Notes under the pieces: model-generated
What the model saw: the letters and a program-made list of their open reading frames with translations, nothing else
Database searches by the model: none
What the model was told of the DNA's origin: nothing
Shown: piece by piece, positions 1 through 10,390 of the stretch
How the letters are laid out: every line of letters starts with the position of its first letter
Numbering within the stretch: position 1 is the first letter of the stretch
Assembly: GCA_964415605.1 (NCBI GenBank)
Contig: CAYQBA010000169.1
Coordinates: forward strand, 1-10,390
Direction of reading: 5' to 3'
Length of the DNA: 10,390 bases
Source of the DNA: UCB3 sp964415605
GTDB taxonomy: Bacteria > Chloroflexota > Anaerolineae > Epilineales > Epilineaceae
Position numbers and translations under genes: made by a program

Positions 1-2
1 CA

Positions 3-29
3 CCTGCCAAAGGGCGGCTTTGGCGCAGG
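3..29. other. Hairpin-forming inverted repeat downstream of the propeller-M15 gene
   Basis: GCCAAAG (6-12) and CTTTGGC (18-24) are perfect 7-bp arms around a 5-base loop. CCTGC (3-7) and GCAGG (25-29) can extend the stem if two bases bulge. It lies about 90 bases past the stop of the minus-strand gene ending at 120. There is no T-tract on either side, so it is not a canonical intrinsic terminator. It could support termination, protect a 3' end, or belong to whatever lies outside the window. Confidence 0.35.
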
Positions 30-119
30 CGGCGCGACGCACGAGGGCCAGGTGGAGGGAGGTGCATCGCCGTGGGCGGGAGTGGATCGGCCGGCGGGGA
101 GGGGGATGCCGGTCGTCCG

Positions 120-1952
<1,833 letters not shown>

Positions 1953-1960
1953 GCGGGTTG

Positions 1961-1964
1961 CTCC
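1961..1964 (-). promoter_or_regulatory. Ribosome binding site of the propeller-M15 gene
   Basis: GGAG on the minus strand, 8 bases before ATG 1952. It decides the start of the gene over the much longer in-frame extension. Confidence 0.7.
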
Positions 1965-2029
1965 GGAGTGTGGCGGCCGGTCGCGGTGCGGCGACTGCCT
2001 CACCGTACCATGCCTGGATGAGCGCGAGG

Positions 2030-2466
2030 TTAACTGCCCGGCGCCGTCCCGCCGCCGGCGCCGCGAGCCACCGCCAGGAACTGATACCCCACGATGAGCA
2101 CCGGCAGGCCGAGCAGGGCCGCGCCGAGCAGCTCCTGCGGCCACGTGGTCCACTGGCTGGGGCCCGACACGAGGATGACGGCGAAGATCCCCAGCCCCGC
2201 CGCGACGAGCATCCGGCCGGCCAGCCGCTCGCGGCGCCAGGCGAGGACGATCGCGACGACGACGAGCGCGTAGGTCACGCCGAGGCCGATCAACCGCGGC
2301 AACATCCAGGTGTCGATGTCTTCGGGATCGGCAAGCATGACGTAGCCGAAGAACGCGATCCACGCCAGGAGGAGGAGCGCCGTGGCGCGGGCCAGGCGGC
2401 GCGCCAGGCGGACCTGGCGGGCGGCGTCGACGGTCGAAGGAGCGGTCGACGGAGACGGGTCGGTCA

Positions 2467-2470
<4 letters not shown>
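2030..2470 (-). CDS. Small four-helix integral membrane protein, function unknown
   Basis: The protein has 146 residues starting MMTD. The first ATG (2470) overlaps the stop of the mutase large subunit as ATGATGA, which suggests translational coupling; the second ATG, three bases on, is equally possible. After a basic cytoplasmic-looking N-terminus (R18-R28), four hydrophobic segments lie at roughly 29-46, 58-77, 85-102 and 113-135. They are separated by short loops containing DPEDIDTW (48-55) and RRER (79-82), and the tail is Gly/Ala-rich. I see no catalytic motif, and I do not recognise the family. The position directly after the mutase genes suggests co-expression but not necessarily a shared pathway. 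The coding call rests on the start/stop overlap and the clear membrane pattern. Confidence 0.82.
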
Positions 2471-4774
<2,304 letters not shown>

Positions 4775-4782
<8 letters not shown>

Positions 4783-6331
4783 TGCGGCCGCCCTCGGCGC
4801 CGGGCGCCAGGAAGTGCGTCTCGCCGACCACGACCGACGTCCCCGCTGCCGCCGCTGCCCGCTGCGCCCGTGTCGCCTGGGCCACGTCGCGGGCGATGCG
4901 CCCCGCCAGGATGGCGCGCCGCATCCCGCCCTCGTGCTCGATCGCCTGCGCGGTGGCCCACGCCTGCCGGGCCACGGCGTCGGTGAGATGCTCGACGTAA
5001 GCGCTGCCGGCTGCCGCGTCGGCGATGCGGTGGACGTGCGCCTCGGCCTGGAGGATCGACTGGGTGTGCACGGCCAGTCGGCGCCCGAGATCGCTCGCGG
5101 CGCCGACGACGCCATCGAAGGGCAGCGTCGTGACGCTGTCGGCGCCGCCGATCACGGCCGCCAGCGTCTGGGTGGTGCCGCGGACAAGGTTGACCCATGG
5201 ATCGCGCGTGCCCCGTGCCCGGGGCGACGTGACGGCGTGGATCACCATCGGGCCGGCAGCCGGCGCGACGCCCGGCCCCAGGGCGCACAGCACGCGTCGC
5301 CACAGCCGCCGCGCCGCGCGCAGCTTGGCGATCTCGGTGAAGAGCTCGTTGCCGACGCCGAAGACGAAGCGGATCTGGCGGCTCGCGGCTTCCGCCGGCC
5401 AACCGAGATCGGCCGCGGCCCGCAGGTACTCGACGGCGGTCGCGAGGGCGTACGCCAGCTCGTGGATCGCCGTGGCGCCGGCGTCGTGATAGGGCAGCGT
5501 CGAGACGGCGATCGTACGGACGCCGGGCGGCGTGTGGCCGAGCGTGGCGATCGCGTCGCCCAGCGCGCGCCAGAGATCCGGCCACTCCGCGCCGGGCGGC
5601 GGATCGAGCGCCGGGGAGCCATCGGGATCGAGGCTCGCGGCGGCCAGCTGGCCGAGCGGATCGAAGTCGAAGGCCAGGCGCGCCTCGGCCGGCGGCACGC
5701 CGCGCGTGGCCAGGAAGTCGCCGCCCAGCACGGCCGCCGCCAGCGCCGGCGCCGCCAGGCCGGCGTCGAAGGCCACGTGGACCAGCTCGAGGCGCACGCC
5801 GTCGAGGGCGCGGGCCAGGCCGTCCAGCGCCGCCGGTCCCACGCGCGCGCTGCCCGTCCCGCTGAGCGGCGCCGGCTGGCGCAGGTCGCTGCCCCGCGGG
5901 TCCGCGCGGAGCCAGATCCCGCCCGCGCCGCGTTCGAGGTCGGCATGGATCTGGCGGTTGACCTCGGCGGGGTCGGGGTGGTCGTAGTGCTGCTCGATGC
6001 GCCAGCCGGTGGCAGCGTGGGCGGGCGGCGCCGCCAGATCGTCAGCGCGGGCGATTCCGGGGACGCGCGTGTGGAGCAGGTCGACCGGGATGCCGGCCAG
6101 CGTCAGGGCAGAGGGTGGGCCGATGGGCGCGCGGTGGCCCGCGGCGCCGGCCGCCCGTGCCAGCCGATCGATCTCCGCCTGCCAGTCCGCCAGGGTGGCC
6201 GCGGGGAAGGTCACGAGCTCCGCCAGCGACAACCCGGCCAGCGCGGCGCCGGCGGGCGCATTGTCCGCCGGCGGCGGCACGGGCGACGGCCGACCGGCGA
6301 TCGGCGGCTCGGGGGCAGGCAGGTCGGTCAC
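4775..6331 (-). CDS. mutA: Methylmalonyl-CoA mutase small subunit, lacking the B12-like domain
   Basis: The protein has 518 residues and is the non-catalytic partner of the large subunit encoded immediately downstream. It shows the family's diverged barrel: YHDAGATAIHEL (281-292), FVFGVGNELFTEIAKLRAAR (322-341), GGADSVTTLPFD (395-406), HTQSILQAEAH (422-432) and an EHEGGM segment (465-470). It ends shortly after VVGETHF (501-507), the counterpart of the large-subunit IVGVNRY that closes the barrel. The linker and degenerate B12-binding domain found in roughly 600-640-residue small subunits such as the Propionibacterium one are absent. The stop is genuine and overlaps the large-subunit start by 8 bases (GTGCCTGA), so this looks like a true gene end. 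The GTG start at 6331 is the only reasonable one in frame, but it has no clear Shine-Dalgarno, and the Pro/Ala-rich first 25 residues are poorly supported. Confidence 0.93.
4791..4795 (-). promoter_or_regulatory. Ribosome binding site of the mutase large subunit
   Basis: GAGGG on the minus strand, inside the 3' end of the small-subunit gene and 8 bases before GTG 4782. It fixes that start and explains how the overlapping gene can re-initiate. Confidence 0.65.
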
Positions 6332-6415
6332 GGGCGGGCCGGGTGCGGGAGGCGAGACGCCGGGGAAGCGGTCACCGCCGGCCCTGGCGCGGGGCGCGCG
6401 GCGTGGACGGGCCCA

Positions 6416-7264
6416 TCAGCGGCCTTCGGCGATGCTGTACGTGTCCCCCTCCGCCGCCGCCGTCACTGCCAGACCTGGCGGGGCCAGCCGCGCCGCGTCG
6501 GCCACCAGGCGGTCGATGGTCGCGTCGTCGTGGTCGGGGCTGTGGTGGAACAGGACGAGGCGCCCCACGCCGGCCCGCGCCGCGAAGCGCACCACCTCGT
6601 CGGTGGTGCTGTGGCCCCAGCCGGTGTGGCCGCCATACTCGGTCGCCGAGTACTGCGCGTCGTGGATCAGGACGTCGACGCCGCGCACGAGGTCGAAGCC
6701 CGAGATCCACGCCGGGTCGCCGTCGAGCGACACCGACCCCAGGCGCAGCTCGTGATCCGGGAGGTACGCCATCGAGGCCGCGCCGGCCTCGATCCGGTAG
6801 CCGAGGGTGGGGCCGGGGTGGCAGACGAGCGCCGACTCGACCTTGAACGGCCCGATGTCGAAATGCCCGCCGGCGATCTCGTAAAGGGTGAGGCAGCACG
6901 CCAGATCACGGAGGTGCACCGGGAAGAGCGGCGGCGAGAGGTAGCGGATCAGGCGCGACCGCAGGTCCAGCGTCGTGCTCGGCGGGCCCCAGATCCGCAC
7001 GTCCATGTCCGGCCGTTGCAGCGGAGCGAAGAACCCCAGCCCCTGGATGTGGTCCATGTGCAGGTGGCTCAGGAGCAGGTCCACCCGTGGCAGCGAGGCC
7101 GGCAGCGCCATCCCGAGCCGGCGGATGCCCGTACCGGCGTCCAGCACGAGCACCGTGCCGTCGTCCGCGCGGACCTCGACGCACGACGTGTTGCCGCCGT
7201 AGCGGGCGGTGTCCGGACCGGGCGACGCCAGCGAGCCGCGGGTGCCCCAGACGACGACCTTCAT
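6416..7264 (-). CDS. Metallo-beta-lactamase-fold metal-dependent hydrolase (PhnP/RNase Z-like group)
   Basis: The protein has 282 residues. It opens with the WGTRGS and YGGNTSCVEV segments (6-11, 22-31) typical of this MBL branch. It continues with HLHMDH (67-72: H67, H69, D71, H72), H149, HDAQYS (201-206, bridging D202) and FHHSPDH (239-245). Together these give the full two-metal site. The family cleaves phosphodiester or related bonds (COG1235/PhnP- and class II cyclic-phosphodiesterase-like members). The actual substrate cannot be read from sequence, and a cyclic nucleotide is one possibility. No signal peptide is seen, so it is cytoplasmic. ATG 7264 overlaps the stop of the PAS gene as ATGA, implying tight coupling and probably a shared task: PAS sensing, MBL catalysis. 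Eighty-four bases separate it from the mutase small subunit. Confidence 0.92.
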   Translation of the reverse strand: MKVVVWGTRGSLASPGPDTARYGGNTSCVEVRADDGTVLVLDAGTGIRRLGMALPASLPRVDLLLSHLHMDHIQGLGFFAPLQRPDMDVRIWGPPSTTLDLRSRLIRYLSPPLFPVHLRDLACCLTLYEIAGGHFDIGPFKVESALVCHPGPTLGYRIEAGAASMAYLPDHELRLGSVSLDGDPAWISGFDLVRGVDVLIHDAQYSATEYGGHTGWGHSTTDEVVRFAARAGVGRLVLFHHSPDHDDATIDRLVADAARLAPPGLAVTAAAEGDTYSIAEGR

Positions 7265-7656
7265 GCGCCCGGGTCTTCCCAGAAGATCGCCACCGCGCCG
7301 ACGAAGCGGTCGGCGACGCCGACGATCGGGAAGGCCGTCACCTCGATGCGGCGCAGCCCATGATCCAACCCGCGGATCCAGAAATGCCCGTGGGTGGGCC
7401 GACACTCGGTGAGCGCGACGACCAGCGGCAGCGACTCGGCCGGGAGCGGCGCGCCCGACGCGTCGACCGGCGCGAAGATCGTCGACCACCGCTCGACCGG
7501 CATCTCGCCGGCCTCGTCGAAGCGCTGGCCGAGCACGCGCTCGGCCGGCTCGTTGAAGTAGAGCAGCGTCCCGGCCGGGTCGACCAGGAAGACCGGGGTG
7601 GCCATGCAGCTCGCGAGCTGCCGGGTGAGGATGATCTCGATGTCGTGCTGGGCCAT
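7261..7656 (-). CDS. Stand-alone PAS-domain protein
   Basis: The protein has 131 residues. The classic PAS opening spans residues 18-43 (ATPVFLVDPAGTLLYFNEPA then ERVLG), and later strands include HFWIRG (91-96), LRRIEVTAFPI (101-111) and FVGAVAIFWED (118-128). PAS domains bind small ligands or cofactors and relay signals. Here the domain fills the whole protein, with no kinase, cyclase or DNA-binding output, so any output must be through a partner. The obvious partner is the MBL hydrolase, whose ATG overlaps this gene's stop. ATG 7656 is chosen because GGAG lies 5 bases upstream and the PAS fold begins right after; the longer reading to 7809 is Arg/Pro-rich, crosses the promoter region and is rejected. 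It is the first gene of the minus-strand run. Confidence 0.87.
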   Translation of the reverse strand: MAQHDIEIILTRQLASCMATPVFLVDPAGTLLYFNEPAERVLGQRFDEAGEMPVERWSTIFAPVDASGAPLPAESLPLVVALTECRPTHGHFWIRGLDHGLRRIEVTAFPIVGVADRFVGAVAIFWEDPGA

Positions 7657-7774
7657 CAGGGCTCCAGAATGCCGTGCATGACGGATGGCCGGCGCCGTGG
7701 CCCGACGCGGACGGGGCGGAGGTGTGGCAGCCGTCGGGGCATCGCCGATCCAGGGGCGCCGCGGCGCGGGCCGC

Positions 7775-7822
7775 AATATAGCGCGATTGCCAGGCGCATG
7801 CAATCGCACGGCGCGCTATCAT
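7775..7822. promoter_or_regulatory. Divergent control region with compound dyad and a -10-like box at each end
   Basis: This is the most AT-rich patch of the 237-bp gap between the PAS gene and the alpha/beta-hydrolase gene. The inner arms GCGATTGC (7783-7790) and GCAATCGC (7800-7807) are a perfect 8-bp dyad. The outer arms ATAGCGC (7778-7784) and GCGCTAT (7813-7819) are a perfect 7-bp dyad with nearly the same centre. On the minus strand TATATT (7780-7775) lies 17 bases from TTGCAT (7803-7798). On the plus strand TATCAT (7817-7822) resembles a -10 but has no good -35. This suggests overlapping divergent promoters with an operator between them; it is inferred from pattern only. Confidence 0.45.
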
Positions 7823-7838
7823 CTACCGGCGTGAGGGC

Positions 7839-7860
7839 GGGCGGCTCGATGACGCCGCCC
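7839..7860 (+). other. GC-rich hairpin in the predicted 5' leader of the hydrolase gene
   Basis: GGGCGGC (7839-7845) and GCCGCCC (7854-7860) form a 7-bp stem with an 8-base loop, 33 bases before the GTG start and upstream of the ribosome binding site. It could affect mRNA stability or attenuation. In sequence this GC-rich it may also be chance. Confidence 0.25.
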
Positions 7861-7879
7861 CGTACGAACAGCCCTATCC

Positions 7880-7885
7880 AAGGAG
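7880..7885 (+). promoter_or_regulatory. Ribosome binding site of the alpha/beta-hydrolase gene
   Basis: AAGGAG with an 8-base spacer to GTG 7894. It is one of the strongest Shine-Dalgarno matches in the window, and it decides the GTG start over upstream in-frame ATGs. Confidence 0.8.
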
Positions 7886-7893
7886 CCGCGATC

Positions 7894-8664
7894 GTGAGCC
7901 ACTGGAGCGCCCCCGACGGGGCGGCCATCTACTACGAGACCCACGGCAACGTCGGCGCCGCCCCGCCGATCGTGCTGCTCCCCGGACTGCTCGGCACGGT
8001 GGAAGGCCAGTGGGCCGGCCATGGCGAGGCCCTCGCCGCCACCCAGCCGGTGGTCGCCATGGACCTGCGCGGCCACGGGCGGTCGGACGACGGCCCGGGC
8101 GCATTGACGCTGGATGCGCTGCTCGGCGACGTCATCGGGCTGCTGGACCACCTCGGGATCCCGCGATGCCACGTGGCGGGCTACAGCCTCGGCGGATATC
8201 TCGGCCTCCTCCTGGGGCTGCGGCGGTCCGACGCCGTGCTCACGCTGTTCATGCACGGCACCAAGTTCTACTGGACGCCGGCCGCCGTGGCGGGGACGCT
8301 GCGCCAGCTCGACCCGGACGCGATCGCCGCCCGCGTGCCGGCTTACGCGGCGCAGCTGGCGCGCGAGCACGGCGCCGACCGCTGGCCGGCACGGGTCCGC
8401 GCGGCCGCCGCGTTCGTGGCCGGCATGGCGGAGGCGCAGATCCCCGAGGCGGAGGCCGCCGCCGTGCGCTGCCCGGTGATCGTCAGCGTCGGAGACCGCG
8501 ACGAGCTGGTGCCGGTGGACGAGGCCGCCCGCCTGTGCGCGGCGCTGCCGGACGCCGGGCTGCTGGTGCTGCCGCGCGTGCGGCACGCGTTCAACACCGT
8601 CCGGCGCCGCGAGCTGATCGAGGTCCTGCACGGCTTCCACCGCCTGCCGGGCGCCGCGCCGTGA
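7894..8664 (+). CDS. Alpha/beta-fold hydrolase
   Basis: The protein has 256 residues and a single, complete alpha/beta-hydrolase domain. The oxyanion-region loop is LLPGLLG (28-34). DLRGHGRSD (57-65) is the usual strand-4 turn. The nucleophile elbow GYSLGG (96-101) places Ser98, GDRDELVP (200-207) supplies the acid (probably D203) and VRHAF (229-233) the base H231. A cap region spans about 125-185. The fold covers esterases, lactonases, C-C hydrolases and haloperoxidase-like enzymes; the sequence does not tell which. There is no signal peptide, so it is cytoplasmic. An in-frame open frame extends upstream to 7087, but that part is antisense to the PAS and MBL genes. The stop overlaps the next gene's start as GTGA, so the two are probably co-expressed from the divergent control region. 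Confidence 0.93.
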   Translation: MSHWSAPDGAAIYYETHGNVGAAPPIVLLPGLLGTVEGQWAGHGEALAATQPVVAMDLRGHGRSDDGPGALTLDALLGDVIGLLDHLGIPRCHVAGYSLGGYLGLLLGLRRSDAVLTLFMHGTKFYWTPAAVAGTLRQLDPDAIAARVPAYAAQLAREHGADRWPARVRAAAAFVAGMAEAQIPEAEAAAVRCPVIVSVGDRDELVPVDEAARLCAALPDAGLLVLPRVRHAFNTVRRRELIEVLHGFHRLPGAAP

Positions 8665-9317
8665 GCGGCATCGGGCTGTTCGTGGTGTGCGCGGCGTACG
8701 CGGCCATCGCGGCGCACGTGTTGCGCCCGGCCGCGCGGGAGCGCGCCGCGTTGTTCGACGCCGACGTCACGCCGCACGACCGCGCGGTCTTCGAGCGGGC
8801 GGTGTTCCTGCTGCTCGTCCCGCCCGGGGTGCTGCTGCACGAGGCCGGGCACGCGCTCGCCACCTGGCAGGTGGGTGGCACGGTTGTCGGCTGGGGGTGG
8901 TACCTGTTCTCCGGCCACGTCCGTTACGTCGGCGACCTCACCGCGCTGGAGGACTGGTGGATCAGCCTCGCCGGGAACCTCGTCAGCGTGGGGATCGGCG
9001 TCGTCGCCGCGGCCTTGCTGGCGCTGCCGCTCCGCCCGGCACTGTTCTACGTGGTGCTCGCCTTCGCGCGCATCCAGCTGGTCTACGCGCTCGTCGGCTA
9101 CCCCTTGCTCAGCCTCGGGACCGGCTGGGGCGACTGGACGACGATCTACAGCCGGGCGGGCGGCGCATGGGCCGTGGCGATGGCCGTCGCGCACGCCGCG
9201 AGCCTCGTGGCGATGTGGCGAATCGGGCGATCGGAGCGGTACGCGGCGTGGGTGGCGCGGCGGCTGGGGGAGAGCGGATCTCGGGCGGCGACGGCGGCGC
9301 GGCTGCCCCTGGGCTGA
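8661..9317 (+). CDS. M50-like integral membrane zinc metallopeptidase
   Basis: The protein has 218 residues. The HEAGH motif (60-64) provides two zinc ligands (H60, H64) and the catalytic Glu61, at the end of a hydrophobic segment (46-60) as in M50/site-2-protease relatives. Further membrane segments lie at about 3-21, 103-123, 127-149 and 168-186. GWGDWTTIY (155-163) contains D157, a candidate third metal ligand, although the usual LDG context of M50 is absent. M50 peptidases cleave substrates within or near the membrane, such as anti-sigma factors; no such substrate gene is adjacent. GTG 8661 overlaps the hydrolase stop (GTGA) and has no clear ribosome binding site of its own, so translation is probably coupled. 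The basic C-terminal tail (about 187-210) is likely cytoplasmic. It could instead be a non-proteolytic M50-like membrane protein. Confidence 0.87.
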   Translation: MSGIGLFVVCAAYAAIAAHVLRPAARERAALFDADVTPHDRAVFERAVFLLLVPPGVLLHEAGHALATWQVGGTVVGWGWYLFSGHVRYVGDLTALEDWWISLAGNLVSVGIGVVAAALLALPLRPALFYVVLAFARIQLVYALVGYPLLSLGTGWGDWTTIYSRAGGAWAVAMAVAHAASLVAMWRIGRSERYAAWVARRLGESGSRAATAARLPLG

Positions 9318-9366
9318 GATGTGCGTTCAGCGGATGGCGTGGACGCAGGAAGGCCCGGTCCCACGC

Positions 9367-9984
9367 TCATGCCAGCCCGTCTCCCCACAGGGAACGAAGG
9401 TCGACCACCAGCCCCGGCAGCTCGGGATCGCCGCGGACATCGAACGGCCGGTCCAGCCGCTCGACGGGACGGCCGGGCCGGTACACCTCGACGGTGCGCG
9501 CCCGCGGATCGATCAGCCAGCCGAGCACGGTCCCGTTGGCGACGTACTCGTCCATCTTCAGTCGCAGGTGCCGCGGGCGATCGGTCGGCGAGCGGATCTC
9601 AACCACGAAGTCCGGACACAGCGGCGGAAAGCTTGAACGCTGTGCCTGGGTCAGGGTGTCCCACCGCGTCCGGCGGACCCACGCCACGTCGGGCGAGCGG
9701 ATCGCGCCATTCGGCAACGCGAAGCCAGCGGATGAGTCAAACGCGACGCCGGTGCCATCGCGCTCTGCCCACGCCTCGATGACGGCGCCCAGCTTCAGGT
9801 TGAGCCGGCTCGACTCGGCACCCGCGGGTGACATGATGATGATCGCTCCCTTGGCGGTACGTTCCACCCGCATGTCCGGGTTCGCCTGGCAGATGGCGAG
9901 GAACGCGTCGTCCGATAAGCCGCCGTCCGGGATCAACTGCCAGCGTACCACCGTGATGGTTCTCGGGATGATGGTTTCGTTCAT
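9367..9984 (-). CDS. Uma2 family (DUF820) PD-(D/E)XK nuclease-fold protein
   Basis: The protein has 205 residues, close to the usual Uma2 length of about 190. Recognisable segments are the N-terminal LSDDAFLAIC region (23-32), IIIMSPAG (48-55), RSPDVAWV (96-103, D99), PDFVVEIRSPTDR (124-136, E129) and LKMDEYVANG..LGWLIDP (142-160). D99, E129 and K143 or R131 fit the nuclease core of the fold. The biological role of Uma2 proteins is unsettled; they occur in many copies in Cyanobacteria, Chloroflexota and Deinococcota. The ATG at 9984 is chosen by family length; the ribosome binding site is weak. The gene is monocistronic and convergent with the M50-like gene, 49 bases between stops. Confidence 0.93.
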   Translation of the reverse strand: MNETIIPRTITVVRWQLIPDGGLSDDAFLAICQANPDMRVERTAKGAIIIMSPAGAESSRLNLKLGAVIEAWAERDGTGVAFDSSAGFALPNGAIRSPDVAWVRRTRWDTLTQAQRSSFPPLCPDFVVEIRSPTDRPRHLRLKMDEYVANGTVLGWLIDPRARTVEVYRPGRPVERLDRPFDVRGDPELPGLVVDLRSLWGDGLA

Positions 9985-10005
9985 GGTGTGCCTGGGTCCA
10001 CGCGG

Positions 10006-10026
10006 GGCCGCGTGCGGCCAATACTA
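10006..10026 (-). promoter_or_regulatory. Palindrome next to a -10-like box upstream of the Uma2 gene
   Basis: GGCCGC-GT-GCGGCC (10006-10019) is a perfect 6-bp dyad, 22 bases before the Uma2 start, overlapped by CGCGG/CCGCG (10001-10012). On the minus strand TAGTAT (10026-10021) directly precedes it, in the place expected for a -10 box, but no matching -35 is seen. It may be an operator or a leader hairpin. Confidence 0.25.
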
Positions 10027-10153
10027 CCTCAGGCCGCCCCCGGCGAGCGAGTCGGGCGCGCGGCGCCGGCCGAGCCCTGGCGTCACCGAGGCGACAGCCG
10101 CTAAACTATCCGGAGGTGCGGGTTGCCGGTGGGTGCGCCGCCGGCCCGCGCGT

Positions 10154-10188
10154 CATGTGTCGACATGTGCCGCTCGGTCAGGGCTGAC
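10154..10188. promoter_or_regulatory. Imperfect palindromes upstream of the lipoprotein gene
   Basis: CATGTGTCGACATGTG (10154-10169) has a perfect TGTCGACA core and matching outer CA/TG pairs. It is followed by GTCAG-GG-CTGAC (10177-10188). Both lie 20-55 bases ahead of the start codon, between a weak TAAACT -10-like hexamer (10102-10107) and the ribosome binding site. They could be regulator binding sites; the evidence is symmetry alone. Confidence 0.25.
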
Positions 10189-10197
10189 GCGGTGGTT

Positions 10198-10204
10198 GAG
10201 GAGG
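10198..10204 (+). promoter_or_regulatory. Ribosome binding site of the edge lipoprotein gene
   Basis: GAGGAGG, 4 bases before ATG 10209. The match is strong and supports a real gene start close to the window edge. Confidence 0.75.
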
Positions 10205-10208
10205 CGAG

Positions 10209-10390
10209 ATGGTCCCCATACGCAGACACCACGGCTCACGGCCGGTTCGGAGCGCCCGCGCCGCCGCCGTGGCGCGGGCCGCGTCGATCGCCGCCGGCGC
10301 CGCCACGGCCACGGCAATCGCCGCCTGCACCGGACAACCGCCCGGCGGCACGCCGGTCGGCCTCGTCGGCGCCACGCCGGCCGGGGCCGT
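10209..10390 (+). CDS. Lipoprotein, N-terminal part only (runs off window)
   Basis: Sixty complete codons are visible, with no stop before the edge. The start has a strong GAGGAGG site. The N-terminus is long and basic (RRHH at 5-8, R11, R14, R17, R23), followed by an Ala/Ile/Thr-rich hydrophobic stretch (24-37) and the lipobox IAAC with Cys40 (codon 10326-10328). After it comes a Pro/Gly/Thr-rich flexible segment (TGQPPGGTPVG). This is the classic layout of a type II signal peptide, so the mature protein should be lipid-anchored outside the membrane. Many solute-binding proteins and cell-surface enzymes begin this way. The functional domain lies beyond the window, so no function can be given. 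Confidence 0.8.
   Translation, partial: MVPIRRHHGSRPVRSARAAAVARAASIAAGAATATAIAACTGQPPGGTPVGLVGATPAGA

Noticed and set aside
6372..6416. 14-codon frame starting at TGATG after the MBL gene
   Set aside because: It is too short, Arg/Pro-rich, and has no support beyond the stop-start overlap.
7087..7893. In-frame N-terminal extension of the alpha/beta-hydrolase
   Set aside because: The extension is antisense to the PAS and MBL genes and passes through the divergent control region. GTG 7894 has a strong AAGGAG site and gives the normal domain length.
9337..9366. GCGTGG/CCACGC as a terminator between the convergent M50-like and Uma2 genes
   Set aside because: The stem is six base pairs with an 18-base loop and no T-tract on either strand. 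It is too weak to call.

Overview
This is a very GC-rich bacterial chromosomal window that is almost fully coding. It holds nine complete protein genes and the start of a tenth. Most starts have GGAG-type ribosome binding sites, neighbouring genes overlap by 4-8 bases, and several starts are GTG. The gene mix is two-subunit methylmalonyl-CoA mutase, a TolB-like propeller protein, a Uma2-family nuclease and an Ala/Pro/Gly-rich lipoprotein. Together these suggest a high-GC, free-living bacterium, most likely of the Chloroflexota or a neighbouring Terrabacteria lineage. That placement is inference; no marker gene is present. I see no RNA genes, insertion sequences, CRISPR arrays or phage genes.

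Left block (120-7656, all minus strand, transcribed right to left). The order is a stand-alone PAS-domain protein, a metallo-beta-lactamase-fold hydrolase, the small and then the large subunit of adenosylcobalamin-dependent methylmalonyl-CoA mutase, a four-helix membrane protein, and an exported protein that joins a TolB/PD40 beta-propeller to a C-terminal domain carrying the full M15 (VanX/VanY-like) zinc-peptidase residue set. The junctions are ATGA overlap, 84-bp gap, 8-bp overlap, ATGA overlap and 77-bp gap, so the block could be one transcript or two to three. The mutase pair interconverts methylmalonyl-CoA and succinyl-CoA. The usual partners (MeaB-type GTPase chaperone, epimerase) are not in the window. 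The small subunit stops at the end of its barrel domain and has no B12-domain remnant.

Middle (7657-7893). A 237-bp divergent intergenic region holds a compound dyad with a -10-like hexamer at each edge, one on each strand. It is the best candidate control region for both directions.

Right block. On the plus strand an alpha/beta-hydrolase (7894-8664) overlaps by GTGA with an M50-like membrane metallopeptidase carrying HEAGH (8661-9317). A Uma2-family nuclease-fold gene (9367-9984, minus) converges on them. A 224-bp divergent gap with small palindromes then leads to a plus-strand lipoprotein gene that starts at 10209 and runs off the window.

The points most worth a second look are the propeller-M15 fusion, the B12-domain-less mutase small subunit with an Arg-to-Gln change in a conserved CoA-pocket segment of the large subunit, the coupled PAS/hydrolase pair in front of the mutase, and the shared divergent dyad. 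I do not see an obviously new defence or mobile system here.
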